Origin: Leucogyrophana mollusca
Lineage: Eukaryota; Basidiomycota; Agaricomycetes; Boletales
Reading direction: 5' to 3'
Assembly (NCBI GenBank): GCA_021014945.1
Contig: MU266565.1
Span: 1-41,771 of the forward strand
Length of the DNA stretch: 41,771 nt
Part shown: piece after piece, positions 30,672-41,771 of the stretch
Numbering within the stretch: the stretch's first letter is position 1
Layout: each line of letters opens with the position of its first letter
The notes under the pieces: model-generated
Database searches by the model: none
What the model was told of the DNA's origin: nothing
Seen by the model: only the letters and a program-made list of their open reading frames with translations
Made by a program: the position numbers and the translations under genes

Positions 30672-31845
30672 ATGGCTCTTTCGTCGCCGAGTAACTTGCC
30701 GCCCACGGTGCCGCTCGCGTCGCAGGTTGGCGGGCACGCAGGCGTCCAAACCACGGAAGACAATTCACTCTTGCTCAAACCCGCCCTCCCGCAGGAAATC
30801 GCGTTCTACCAGCAAATCGCCTCAGATCCCACTCTATCGCGGCTGAAACAGTGGACATGCAAGTTCCTTGGGACACTGCAGTTGCACGGGACCGTGAAGG
30901 AAGGTGCGGGGGAAGGAATGCCTTTGGAAATCACACCGCTCGACGGGGTAGCGGAGAATAAAGATCAGTATAACGACCACCACTGCTTGAGGTCGATATC
31001 GTTGACTGATCGTTGAATCGCGATCACACAATCTTTAGTGCTAGAGAACCTCACACATGGTTTCATCAAGCCCAATATCCTCGATGTCAAGCTTGGAACC
31101 GTATTCTGCGACGAGAGCGCTCCGCCGGAGAAACGAGCTCGGATGGAGCTCGAGGCGAGGGAGACGACTAGCGCAGAGACAGGAGTTAGACTTACCGGCT
31201 TTCAGGTGCGTTTACACGGGGTTAACTTGCTTAATAACTTCTTAGGAGATTTGCATGGGCCAGGTGCACAGCAATGGCGCCCCCGGGCCTGTTATCACAT
31301 CGAAAGCGTATGGGAAGGGCATAACCGCGTCCCAGCTCCCTGAAGGCATCGCTCGGTTTTTCCCCGTTTCTGCGGAGCAAACGCAGCTCGGTCTACCAGC
31401 AAACTTTTTGCTTCCGATTCTTGTCCGCCTGCATAAAGACATCGGGCGAATAAAAGTGACGCTCGAGGAGATCGAAATGCGGTTGGTGGGCGCCAGCTTG
31501 CTGATTATCTACGAAGGAGACTGGGCGACTACGGGGTCGGTAGAGGAGACGTGGAACGCTGCTGGGGAGCGTGTACTAGAAGATGAAGAAGACGATGCTG
31601 ACGCCGAAGGAGTGGAAGACATGGAAACAGTAAACGACGACAACTCTGCTAGTGACGATGAAGACAGCGATGACGATGAGGAGGGGCCGGGGCCCGTTTA
31701 TATCGTCAAGCTTATCGACTTCGCACATACCCGCCTCACCCCTGGGCTCGGACCCGATAAGGGGGTGATTCTTGGACTCCGGACTGTGCTGGGTCTGTTA
31801 AGCGAGCGGATTAAGGAGGTCCGAGAACTGATTGCTTCAAATTGA
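30672..31845 (+). CDS. Inositol polyphosphate kinase (IPK family, multikinase-like), with a damaged first intron
   Basis: Exon blocks are 30672 to about 30968, 31032-31205 and 31264-31845. The IPK signature PxxxDxKxG is present as PNILDVKLG, preceded by LVLENLTHGF. A second block, AYGKGITASQLPEGIARFF, and the late IDFAHT motif, which binds metal and nucleotide in this family, are also intact. Such enzymes phosphorylate inositol tris- and tetrakisphosphates with ATP. A long acidic insert (EDEEDDADAEG, then SDDEDSDDDEE) lies before IDFAHT. No canonical GT..AG pair keeps the frame between the first block (ending ENKDQ) and SLVLENL, so the gene may be recently inactivated, use a non-canonical intron, or contain a sequencing error. 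The second intron (GTGCGT..CCAG) is normal. Confidence 0.75.
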
Positions 31846-32170
31846 AGCTGACAGCGCTCTGTTGCATACTGGTCCAAATTTGACCTATTTGACTCTTTAC
31901 TCCGTTTCGTATCTATCCTGCGCTTTTCACCCCTCGGCATCATTTTCCAGTCATGGTTAACACTTTACCATCTGTGCCGAGGTGCAGCATGAGAAAGTAC
32001 CAGTCACTCAGTAGCACAATTGACCGCCAACGGGATTGTAGGGCTTTGGGTTCGGCAGCCATGGTTATGGCAGCCTGAGCTGTACTGGCACCGCCCCCAT
32101 CCCTGATGATCAGCTCTGTTCTCCATTTCGCCATTAGATCCCCCCTCACCCTCCTGCACACTGCTAACAT
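31846..32170. other. Spacer between the two inositol kinase copies
   Basis: No gene was seen. Around 32040-32060, ggctttgggttcggcagcc resembles tttggtcttggcagccatgg before copy 1, so the duplicated segment may extend upstream of the coding part. Confidence 0.35.
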
Positions 32171-33120
32171 CACAGGTTGGCGGGCACACAAGCATATCAA
32201 ACCACAGAAGACGGTTCGCTCTTATTCAAGCCCACCTTCCCGCTCGAAATTGCTTTCTAATGGAAGATCGTCTCCGATCCTGCGATGGCACGGCTGATAT
32301 CGTGGATATGCAATACCCACGAGACGTTGCAGGTGCAGGAAAATTCGACAAAGGTCCCGGAGCCAGAAATTCCCCGGTGATCCCACTGCTTGACCGCACC
32401 GTGGAGAGCAAAGATCAGAATAAGTCACGTCGCCGTTACAGCCAGGCTGGTCTTATCGCGATCAGAGTGTTTTGTGCTTGAGAACCTCGCGCATAGTTTC
32501 ATCGACTTAATGTCATGGATGTCAAGCTTAGAAAAATGCTCTGCGATGAGAGTGCCCCGCTGGCGAAACGTGCCCACAGGGAGCGGCTTGGAAGGGAGAC
32601 CACCACAGAGACAGGTATCAGACTTGCCGGCTTTCAGGCGCATTGTGAATGCATCCCCTTATTTGATCATTGTTGAGAAGGAACGACTATCTTCATTCGA
32701 AACTTTGGTCTGCCTACGGGAGACTATTATTTGATGGATTCTGAGAGGGGTCGCACGGGTCAGGTAGACAGCAACAACTCACTCGAGCGTGTTCCCGCGT
32801 CGAACGCGTTCGGGAAGAGTATAACCGCGACACAACAGGCTACCCGAGGGCATCGCTCGACTCTTCTTCGTTTCCATTGAGCAGTTGTCTTCGAACTTCG
32901 CACAAATACTGACGAGTCTCCTACCATCCCTCCTGCTTCCAATTCTCATTTGATTCTCATTTGTCTGTACAAGGACATCGGACCAATAAAGGCGGCCCTC
33001 GGAAACGTCGAGATGCGGTCGGTGGGCTCGGGCCTGACAAGGGTGAGCTCCTCGGCCTTCAGACTGTGCGGCGACTTCTAAGCGAATAGCTTAAACACGT
33101 ACGAGAGCTGACCGAGAATC
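32171..33120 (+). pseudogene. Decayed tandem copy of the inositol polyphosphate kinase
   Basis: The sequence follows copy 1 by eye with many substitutions and indels. It begins at ggttggcgggcacaca (copy 1: ggttggcgggcacgca) and retains acgagacgttgcaggtgcag, a rough match to the kinase first exon. Later it has ttgagaacctcgcgcatag against tagagaacctcacacatgg, and gatgtcaagctt, exactly as in the catalytic motif. The 3' end keeps gatgcggtcggtggg and then jumps to the gggcctgacaaggg tail of copy 1. This removes about 250 nt, including the acidic insert and IDFAHT. Frames are broken throughout, so no functional kinase can be made. Confidence 0.8.
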
Positions 33121-33514
33121 TAGAGAAAGGGGGATAATCAAGCAGTCATTCAATGAGACAGGATCGATAATTTAGCTAGACGTATACCCAACTTTATCCT
33201 CCGTGTAGTCTAGATTTGAAGTGATCGCTAAAAAACCCCACGAAAGACAAAGCCATGAGTCAGAATACCGCCGCCAGACATCGAGTTTGCGCGACAATGT
33301 TGAGGGTGAGCGTGAAAGCAAACACATTTACCGATTTATCCCCTTCCAGATAAACATAACCTTCCGCATCACCATAATCTTCCGCGTGATTCTCTCGTCA
33401 CAGCATCCCTCTACCGCTTCCATTGCCGCCATTCAGCGACAGCGGCCCAGGCCACGGGAGAAAATGCGGTTGTGGGCTGATTGTCATTCCAGGGTGCGGG
33501 AGGATGTTGCTTAC
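33121..33514. other. Intergenic, nothing recognised
   Basis: No gene was recognised between the decayed kinase copy and the F-box-like relic. Confidence 0.3.
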
Positions 33515-34113
33515 TGCGCAGACGAGTGAATTGGTAGTTGTTAATCGTCGTTGAGAGCTCGCGGACGGAGTGCAGATCGAAGTGAACGCCGTGGATGTCA
33601 GGATTGTCCCAGTCCCACACTACTTGGCTGACAAACAAGGAGGTTCCTGCAGGACCGAGTCTTCGATGGAGGATCCGGGAGCGGAAAGGCTTCGACGATA
33701 CTGTGGAGAGGGGACTATCACCATACTTGCCCCGACACTAGCATCCAAGAACCGAGAGCCGCCTGCACGAGATACTTGACCGGGAGCATGTGTACAAGGG
33801 CCAAGTTGGGAGAACCTGCGGCTGATGATTCTGCGCCTTGTAAATCCTAGCCAAAAGCAAAAATTCAGCGGCCAAACTCTTTCGTTGACAGGAGGAATTC
33901 AACAAAGACAAAAATTACAGAAGCCTCCCATTCGAGTCCGTTGCCTCTTTGATCGGAAGGACAAATGCCAAAGGGCGTCCGTCCTGACCCAGGATACTCG
34001 CATTAACGCGATCAAGAGGATAGATGCTCAACTCGTTCGAGACGCGGTATGTCTTGAACCAACAGGAAGTTGATGATGCAGCGTAGCACGTCGGTGGGAA
34101 AGAAGTTGAGCAT
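33515..34113 (-). pseudogene. F-box-like gene relic
   Basis: On the minus strand the ATG at 34113 opens LNFFPTDVLRCIINFLLVQD, an F-box-like helix pattern, but a stop follows after VEHLSS. One base off frame, the text continues naturally (LIALMRVSWVRTDALWHLSF). Further down, at about 33770-33515, an open stretch (VWDWDNPDIHGVHFDLHSVR) ends at a GTAAGC donor-like site. The pieces lie in one orientation and look like parts of one gene broken by frameshifts and lost splice sites. The F-box call rests on the short N-terminal motif alone. Confidence 0.35.
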
Positions 34114-34318
34114 ATTCCTACGGGGACCAGTTTCAGAGCAACCTTCGGTGCCTGGACGGTGATCGATCATTGCCAGTTGCATACATTTTATACTGTTAAC
34201 TCGTTGAGTGAGTAGCAGGACGTCCAGTAATGACCGGCATCTTCGTGAAAGTCTGAATACCCTCAACTGACTCTCGTGCCCAATTTGTGCCGGAACAAAC
34301 TGCGCAAAGACTACTCAC

Positions 34319-34588
34319 CTATGCTCGCTTGACACTCTCCCCATGTATGTCCTTTGCGCAGGTGCATATTGATGAAAGGCGAGGACGGCCGCATAACCTA
34401 TTTGGGTGTGTGGTATGCTTTGTTGACCAATTACCCCCCGCTGCCAGAGGGTAGCTATTGTTTTCACAGGCCCTTTTGGGGCACCGATAGCGCCTGAACC
34501 ATAACTGAGTGTTTTCCTCCTCATTGAACTTGGTTGCAGCCCAATCATGACTGAAATATGACAAGGAACCGGCGCGTGCTGCAACCAT
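34319..34588 (-). CDS. Hypothetical Cys/His-containing ORF
   Basis: An 89-codon minus-strand frame. Its C-terminal part is unusually rich in Cys and His with regular spacing (YRCPKRACENN, then STKHTTHPNRLCGRPRL, SSICTCAKDIH), suggesting a zinc-binding fold. An overlapping minus frame (34315-34713) is also open. No family is recognised and no splice partners are evident, so it may be an isolated exon or relic. Confidence 0.22.
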   Translation of the reverse strand: MVAARAGSLSYFSHDWAATKFNEEENTQLWFRRYRCPKRACENNSYPLAAGGNWSTKHTTHPNRLCGRPRLSSICTCAKDIHGESVKRA

Positions 34589-35062
34589 CGACGCCTTGGT
34601 GGAGAAAGCAACTTAGGTCGCTGCCCTACACTCGAGTCTATACACTGGCCAAGTGTTGACCGTTTGAAATTTCTGCTCTGACTCGGATCCATTTGCTCCG
34701 CTTCCCGCTTCAACTCTGCAAGTGCGACAGCGCATTCTCGAAGCCAAGGGCGGGACAGACAACGAAGCGTAAAATCAAGTTTGGTGCCAACGACGAAGCT
34801 CCTGAGGTGCTAGTGTTGGCCTGTTGGAACTTGGAAGCGATTGGTTCCAGCCAAAGAATTTCTGCCAATTTCTTTGTGACAAGTCATTAATAAAATAATT
34901 ATTACTTTGACTTACCTGCCCACAAGCGCAGTCGCCGCTTCAAGTTCCAACGATATCATCACTGGTTCTCATCGACAGGTCTCAACGCTCGAGAGCCCTT
35001 TCTTATCATCATACTTGATACTTGTAGTGCTGTTATAATCTGGGAGACATAGAGAGAGCAAA
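34589..35062. other. Upstream region of the PAN1-like gene
   Basis: No coding frame is supported. A 65-codon frame at 34693-34890 has no domain. The promoter and leader of the PAN1-like gene should lie here. Confidence 0.35.
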
Positions 35063-38000
35063 ATGTCGCAGTGGGGCCAGCCCGGGTATCAGTATCCTAT
35101 GCAGACGGGCTTCCCAGGTCAATCACCAGCTTTTCAGCAGAATCCACAACAGCAACAGTTCCAGCCTGGACAGAATCCTCAATTTCAGCAGCCAGGTAAT
35201 TTTGGCGGCCCGTCTGGAGGACTTGGCGGCGGTGGAATAGGCGGAGGGTTCGGTGCTGGAATTGCTCCGCAGGCAACAGGGTTTCCAGGTCGACCACAAG
35301 GCCTCCAGCAGCCTCAGCAGACCGGGTTTCCAGGAGGACTAGGTAATTCCGGGTTCTTGCAATCCCAGCCTACGGGCTTTCCGGGTGCTAGTAGTTTTGG
35401 CCAGCAAAATCGCGCTCCACCGCCTGTCCCACCTATCCCTAGCCAATTTCAGCAACAACAGCAACAGCCGCAGCAGACAGGATTCTTGAGCTCGCAGCAG
35501 TTCAATGCATCTCCCGGTTTTGGTGGAGGTCCGGGTCTCACCGCACAACCCACTGGGTTTGCAGGTCGAGCACCCGCGCCTTTGGTTCCCCAAGTGACCG
35601 GTTTCGTGGACCCTCGACTGGCGATGATGTCTAGTTCTTTCATGCCTGCTAATGTCTCCGCGCCGTATACCGCGAGTGGTGCTCCGCAGCTCGCACCTGC
35701 ACCTCAGCAGCAACTGGGAGGGCTCTCGCTGCAGCAGTCCTTCCAGCAGCACAACCAGAACCGGGGCGTGGGTAACGCGCCGAAAGTACCTTGGGCACTG
35801 TCGAAGGCAGAGAAGAAGAACTACGATCAGATCTTCAGGGCTTGGGATGCCCAAGGTACTGGGTTCATCAGTGGTCAGACGGCTTTGGAGGTCTTTGGTC
35901 AAAGTGGACTCGACAAGAATGACCTGGCTCGCGTTTGGTAGGTAACCTGGTCCAGCTGTGTGCAGCTCTTCTGATTTTGTTGACTTGTAGGACACTAGCT
36001 GATACAGACAATCGGGGTAAACTTAACCTAGCGGAGTTCCACGTTGCGATGGGGCTGATCTACCGTAGTAAGCAGCTCTCGTTCAGTCTCTATGGACACA
36101 ATCCTGAACGTGTTTGATAGAGCTCAACGGTAACGACATCCCGGACGAGCTTCCCCCGGAACTTGTTCCTCCATCATCGCGCGACCTTGATACTTCTGTC
36201 AATTTCCTTAAGGATATCCTCAAGAACGACACTCGCGCCCGCTCGCCTTCTGGTTTTGATACGCCCGTCTCGCGACTCAAAGAGCGTTCGTTCAATTCTA
36301 CCTCGGCACCAGGCGCCGGTGGACGGCAAGATGCGACCGTCTATAAGCACACGGACGCGGAGCCACCAGGCGGGTTTTATCAGCCACGCAGCCGCCACGT
36401 CGATCGGAGTACCGTACGCTCACGCAACGAGGATAATAGTCCTACCGCAGATATCTCGGATTTAAAGAGACAGCTCGCAAGCACACAGAAGATGTTGGAT
36501 CAGAGTGCCGAAGCGGATGCGATGCGCACAGCTGAGGATGATGAACTCGATCGCGAGATGAGCGATTTGCGGTACAGGATCAAACGCCTGCAGGAGGACC
36601 TGGAGTATGTTTCGCGTGGACCAAGGTCGTCTGGGAAGGACGAAGAGCGCCGGAGGTTGGAGCGTGAGCTGCTGAAGCTTATGCATGAACGCGTACCAGA
36701 ACTGGAGCGCAAAATCGAGGACAGGCAGGCGAGGAAGGAGAGAGAGAAGAGGGAATGGACACGCGAGAGGGATCGGAGGAATGAACGATTTGGTCAGTAC
36801 GATGATACCGAGGACAGATATTCTCCGTCGTCACGCTACAGAGAGGGAGACGACGACCGAGACCGAGATCGAGACCGACCTTACTCGCGTGGTGCGCGAT
36901 TTGACAGAGACGACAGAGACTACGACAGAGACAGGGCCTATCGTGATCGAGATAGCTCCCGCGATAGAGCCTTTGACAGGGACCTTGATAGAACTCGTGG
37001 CTCTGGCAGCACGGCTACTCGTACACCACCGCCTCCCCCTCCTGCAGCACCCCAAAATAACTCAATCGGTCAGCCCCCGCCGCCCCCACCCGCGCCGACT
37101 CGTTCTCCTGCACCCGCGATGAAGAACATGACTGCGGAGGAACGCAGTGCATACGCCCGCGCAGAGGCTAGGAAACGTGTGGAGGCACGCATGCAAGCAT
37201 TGGGCTTGTCAGTTCCATCCTCAGCTGCATCCCCCACACTTGACACGACTGTCGAAGATCGTTTGGCGCAAGAGAAGAAAGAAGCTGAAGAGAAGGCAAA
37301 GGAGGCCGAAAGACAGTTGGAAGAGAGGGAGAGGCTGAGGAAGGAACGCCTCGAGGGCGAGAAAGCGCTGAAAGAAGGGAAGTCGACGCCTACGCCTACT
37401 TCTGCGCCGGCCACACCAACCGCCGCTGCCCCAAGCCCCGCACCTGCACCAAAGGTCGCACCTCCCGTGCCGAAGTCTCGCGCGCCTGCGCCTCCCCCAC
37501 CCAGGAAGCTACGGCCATCGATCACGGTGTCCTCGTCGGCACCTCCCGCGCCCCCTCCTACTCGAGCAATCGTCGCTCCCGCTCCCCCTCCACCAGTGGC
37601 ACCTCCACCTCCAGTCTCTCAGCCCATCAATGACCCTGAAGACGATGCGCTTAAAGCTCGCGAAGAAGCATTGCGAAAGAAACGCGAAGAACGTGCTGCT
37701 CTGCTGCGTAAACTCGAGGAAGAGGAGGAAGAGGCTCGCCGGGCTGAGGAAGCTTACCAAGAGCGAAGGAATCAATTTCTGGCTTCTAGGGTTGCTGCCT
37801 CCCCACCGGCATCTGCCGTTGCAACCCCGGCACAACTCCCACCTGCACCACCCGCTCCTCATGTGTCTGAGGAGTCAGAGGATGTAGCCACACCCACTGC
37901 GTCTCCCCCCACGCCGCCGCCGCCGCCCCCACCCCCTGCGCCCCCGGTTCCCCCGTCAGCAGTTGCTAGCACAGGTGGAGACAAGCCGAGTAACAATCCA

Positions 38001-41000
38001 TTCAGTCGCCTCATGAAAGACGGCGGTTCTGCAGCTGCTACACCAGCGGCGCCGACAGCTAATGGCAATAGCAATCCTTTCTTCCGCAGTCAGACTGCGC
38101 CACCTCCTTCTGCGCCCGCGCCCCCGAGGAGTCCTGGCCCCGCCACGGTGAAAACGACCTATAACACGGCTCCAACCGGCAGTGACGACGACTGGGACGA
38201 TGTCATGGAGAAAGAAGAGGAAGATAGCAGTGATGAGGAGCTCGGAACCAGGGATACGCGGATGGGATTGGCGCAGCAGCTCTTTGGAAGTCTGCTCCCT
38301 GCAAGACCTCAATCAGCTGGACCTGTGCCTCAGTCTACGGGCAGCCCTGCGCCACCTGCGCCACCTGCACCCTCAGCGCCACCTGCCCCGGCTGCTCCCC
38401 GTGCACCTGTGGTTCCCTCCGCCCCTATCGTTGCCCCAACACCTTCTGGTGATCGCGGCGCATTGCTCAGTGCTATTCAAGGAGGCGCGCGCTTGAGAAA
38501 AGCTACGACCAATGATCGCAGCGCTGCTCCTACCTCTGGTAGAGTCATCGGCGACACTGCTCCGCCTCCTCATATCAATGCTGCTCCTCGGCCGGCGTCC
38601 CCACTCACTCCTATCGTCCCTACCCCTGCGGCAGCGCCATTCTATTCGGAAGCTCCTCCAATGACTCATAGTCAAAGCTCAGGTCACAGTAAGAGGGAAT
38701 CGGTTGATTGGGTTAATGGACTTGCAGCTGATCAAGGCGTGGTGCATAATCACTTGCCAGCTACCGTCGAAGAAGATGAAGATGCTGAGTATGAGCAGCC
38801 TTCAGTTCCGCAAATCCAGATTTCGGAGGTGTCAGGCGATGCAGCTTCGGATCAGATGGAGGACGTAGATCGTTGGACAGGTCAGTACATAGGTATCGCC
38901 TGCGTCCTTCCCGTCTGAAATTTGTTGCAGAACACCGTGTCCGGTCCCTTTATCCGTATGAGGGGCAACGAGCAGAAGATTTGTGTAAGCCAAATCGACT
39001 TATTGCAGATGGTTACGGCTCACACCAATCCTTCTAGCTTTCGCAGAAAACATGATACTGATTGCTCATCCCTCAAAGTCTGGCGGGGATTGGTGGTATG
39101 GGACTGTAATACAGAACGGAAAATCCGGTTTCTTCCCCCAGACCTACGTCCAAAAAACGGAGCAAGGTTCAGAGTAATTCCATATCCTTCGCGAAGCAGT
39201 GTACTGAACCAAGTCACAGTCAAAGCAAGAGCGATATATTCGTACGCTGGCGGGAACGTTGACGAACTACCATTCGCTGAGGGCGACGAACTGCCTATCG
39301 TAGATAGAAGTGAAACAGACTGGTGGAAAGCTGAGCAAGACGGCATAGTGTTCATCGTACCAGCTGCTTACTTGGAGATTGTTGAGGGTTAGTGGGTTTG
39401 TCCCCTCCCTTGAGTTCCTCTCGTTTACCCTTATCCTTTGGCAATAGACTGAAATCTATTTTTTGCTCGCTTTTACATGTATCGTTCGGAAATGTCATTC
39501 GTTGTCTTCTCGCCATATCAGTCAGCGGACGCCCGGCCCTTACACTTCCATCAACGTCAAAACGTGAGAGCAAAGAACGTGCCAAAGACACTATTAACCA
39601 GAGCGCCGGAAAAGAACATGAGTCAGCTGACGCGGATGACGATTCTTCCGACGATGAGGCTGACTATTTTTCGCTTGACGAGGGCTCAGATGATGGCTCG
39701 GGAGAGGAGACCGCGGCAGACCGAGAAGCACGAGAGCTCGAAAGACAGCGTGTCTTCGAAGCTGCGGGTCTAATCGTGAACGAGGACGTAAAACCGCCCC
39801 CAGGGGTTGAGGAGCCTCGATCGTCATCCTCGCCTCGGAAACGCCGTCCGCCACCAGTAGCCCCTCAACGATCGTCAATTGTTTCTGTGACAGTCACCAC
39901 CACAAAGGAGCTTCCACCCACTCCGCCGCCTGTAGACCCGTCGTCTCACCTGGAAGACGCGTTTGATCGCTACGAAGCCTTCAAGAAAACGCATGGAAAC
40001 CTCAACAGCCGAATGTCCATGTCCTCTATCGACACGACCCCTTCATCGCCGCCGCGTTCTCCTGCTGTTTCGATTACCCCCAGTCTGAATCGAGATGGGG
40101 AAAGCCGCACGTCGCAATTTCTGAACTTCCTCAATCGACATACGACCAGAGGAACCACGCCCGACAACGAGAAGCGCTCGATCCCGACGATATCTGGGCC
40201 GATTTTGAACACGTCTACACCTGTTGATGGACCGCCCAGAGAGAACAGTCCGGCATTTGGATCGGTGAGTCGGATGCTAACTTTAATCAGCCTCGTTGGA
40301 TACCGGGCTGACACAGACGCAGTCGTGGGCCAGTCTGGTGGAAAAGACTGCGCTCGATGGGATTCCCAAGGCAGAGCGCCGGCGGCAGGAGGTATGTCTC
40401 GCTCTACGAGGGCATTTTACCGTCTTCATGCAGTCTTCAGGCAATCTTCGAGCTCATATCCACTGAGGCGGACTATGTACGGGACCTGCAGCTAATCGTC
40501 GAAGTGAGTGTGCTTCGCCTTTACTCATTCGATGTCGCGTTGTAGCTTGACCCGTGATAGCTTTTCTACTCGCGTCTCATGGACGCACTCGGTGAGAAAG
40601 GGACCGCCGTCATATTTGCCAATATCGAAGACATTCTCCTAACGAACACGGCGGGTCTCTTGCCCTCTTGGCGATTGTATGACGACCTAATCTATGTTCC
40701 GCTAGACCTTTTTGAGTTCTCTCGAAGAACGTCAACGTGACTGTCGCTTGTACATAGACCACATAGGCGACTTGCTACAGAAGCACATCCCTAACATGAG
40801 CATATATCTAGTGCGTCTACGTCTCCCTTGTCATCCGTTTCACAAATTCATAGAACACGGGGTGGACGATCAGGCGTATTGCATCAACCAGAGCAACGGA
40901 GGTCGAGCCCTCCAGTCGATGCGCGATTTAAAGCCGGAGCTCGCGGCACAGCTCCAGCGTCTCCGTGAGGACCCGTCTGCGCGGAACCTCGATCTTTCGA

Positions 41001-41771
41001 GCTACCTGCTGGTACCAAGTGAGCTCATCTGCCGCCGCTCTGCCTCCTCGCTCAATTGACGTATCTCGTGCTCTCGCACACAGTGCAACGCGTGACTAAG
41101 TATCCGCTCCTCATTCGCCAGGTGAGCTTATCCCGAAGTCAACTGTCGGTGACGGCAGCTTACGTTCTGGACAACATGACACAGATCCTTCAATACACGG
41201 ACGAGGCGTCTCAGGACCGCGGAACAATCCTCGCGGCCCTCGACTCTGCCGAGAAGATTCTCCAAAACGTAAACGAGGCCATCCGTGAGCAGGAGGGCCG
41301 AGAGCGGCTGGGAGAGATCAGCCAGAATCTCTGGATCGGGCAGGGGTGAGTCCGCAGTGTCCGCCTCCCGTCCGTCGCACTCACCACTAGCCCACAGCCG
41401 CCTCGATCTCACCGCGCCGACGCGCCACATGGGACCACGTAGACTGCTGAAAGAGGGGATATTGCTAAAGGCGAAAAGCGGGCGAAAGCTGCGGACGTTC
41501 TTGTGCAGCGATATCTTGGTGCTAACAGACGAAGGTGCGAAAACGTTGTATCGGATCGTGAGTTATCTACTCCCCTTTGAAAAGACAAGTCCAGCTAACA
41601 ACTCATCGGCAGCCGATTCCTTTGGCGGAAGTGCAGGTGAAGGATCCACGCGTTGGTAGAGGTAGGCACATTCCTCCCCGTGCTGCTTCTGCGCCAGACT
41701 CAATATGCTCCTGCCACAGATGACCTGGCTTTTCGACTTGTCTTGTCCTACCCCCGTGGTGGAGACACGAT
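35063..41771 (+). CDS. PAN1/intersectin-like endocytic scaffold (EH, WH2, SH3, SH3, DH, PH); 3' end beyond the window
   Basis: Early exons: 35063-35937, 35991-36067, 36121-38880, 38931-38984, 39038-39166, 39220-39387, 39522-40264, 40323-40391 and 40441-40503; more follow. The N-terminus is Gln/Gly/Pro-rich with QxTG repeats. One EH domain spans about residues 242-325 (WALSKAEKKNYDQIFRAWD; calcium-loop-like DTDNRGKLNLAEF). Coiled coils (about 423-530, 690-737, 823-873), an Arg-Asp repeat tract and long polyproline follow. A WH2 actin-binding motif is near 1094 (GALLSAIQGGARLRKA). Two SH3 domains lie at about 1238-1354, followed by a DH domain from about 1626 (FELISTEADYVRDLQL, YPLLIRQ) and a PH start (GILLKAKSGRKLRTFLCSD). 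It should couple endocytic coats to actin assembly and activate a Rho-type GTPase at the plasma membrane. Confidence 0.9.

Noticed and set aside
37070..37525. Gly/Ser-rich minus-strand frame
   Set aside because: It is the antisense shadow of the PAN1 polyproline region.
1..41771. CRISPR arrays, rRNA, tRNA, bacterial operons
   Set aside because: No such repeats, cloverleaf candidates or operon structure were seen on reading. The spliced gene structure is eukaryotic.

Overview
The window looks like nuclear DNA of a basidiomycete, most probably an Agaricomycete. Its genes are split by many short introns (about 45-70 nt, GT..AG), and the families seen are typical of mushroom-forming fungi: cerato-platanins, a PL14-like lyase, DUF6697, an expanded LRxAGM-tailed membrane family and a one-EH intersectin-type PAN1. 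All gene models below were assembled by hand from reading frames, splice signals and remembered family motifs. No database search was run.

Layout. 1-0.3 kb: the cut C-terminal end of an AT-rich, USP-like open frame. 0.6-1.8 kb: secreted PL14-like polysaccharide lyase. 1.9-4.2 kb: gene-poor. 4.2-5.9 kb: HMG-box transcription factor. 6.4-7.2 kb: MCP1-type mitochondrial outer membrane protein. 7.4-10.7 kb: two cerato-platanin paralogues on the minus strand, sharing a promoter inverted repeat and TATA geometry, with a DEAH-helicase N-terminal fragment between them. 11.1-13.9 kb: a small spliced ORF, a decayed F-box copy and an intact F-box gene. 14.1-18.4 kb: a possible secreted protein, an O-methyltransferase, orphan coding-like exons and a short P450-like gene. 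19.7-24.8 kb: two head-to-tail multi-pass membrane paralogues with matching exon structures, joined by a splice-competent junction. 25.3-27.1 kb: DUF6697-like coiled-coil protein. 27.4-28.9 kb: a 12-exon short-chain dehydrogenase whose exons are mostly too small to appear as ORFs. 29-30.6 kb: little. 30.7-33.1 kb: an inositol polyphosphate kinase with a damaged first splice junction, followed by a decayed tandem copy. 33.5-34.1 kb: another F-box-like relic. 35.1 kb to the edge: PAN1/intersectin-like endocytic scaffold (EH, WH2, two SH3, DH, start of PH), running out of the window.

The neighbours do not form one obvious pathway. PAN1, the inositol phosphate kinase, MCP1 and the HMG factor are housekeeping or regulatory types. 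The lyase and cerato-platanins are secreted wall or environment-facing proteins. The methyltransferase, P450-like protein and dehydrogenase could serve specialised metabolism, but only the first two are adjacent. The strongest theme is local duplication and decay: cerato-platanins, F-box genes, membrane proteins and the inositol kinase all have a second copy close by, in states from intact to heavily eroded.
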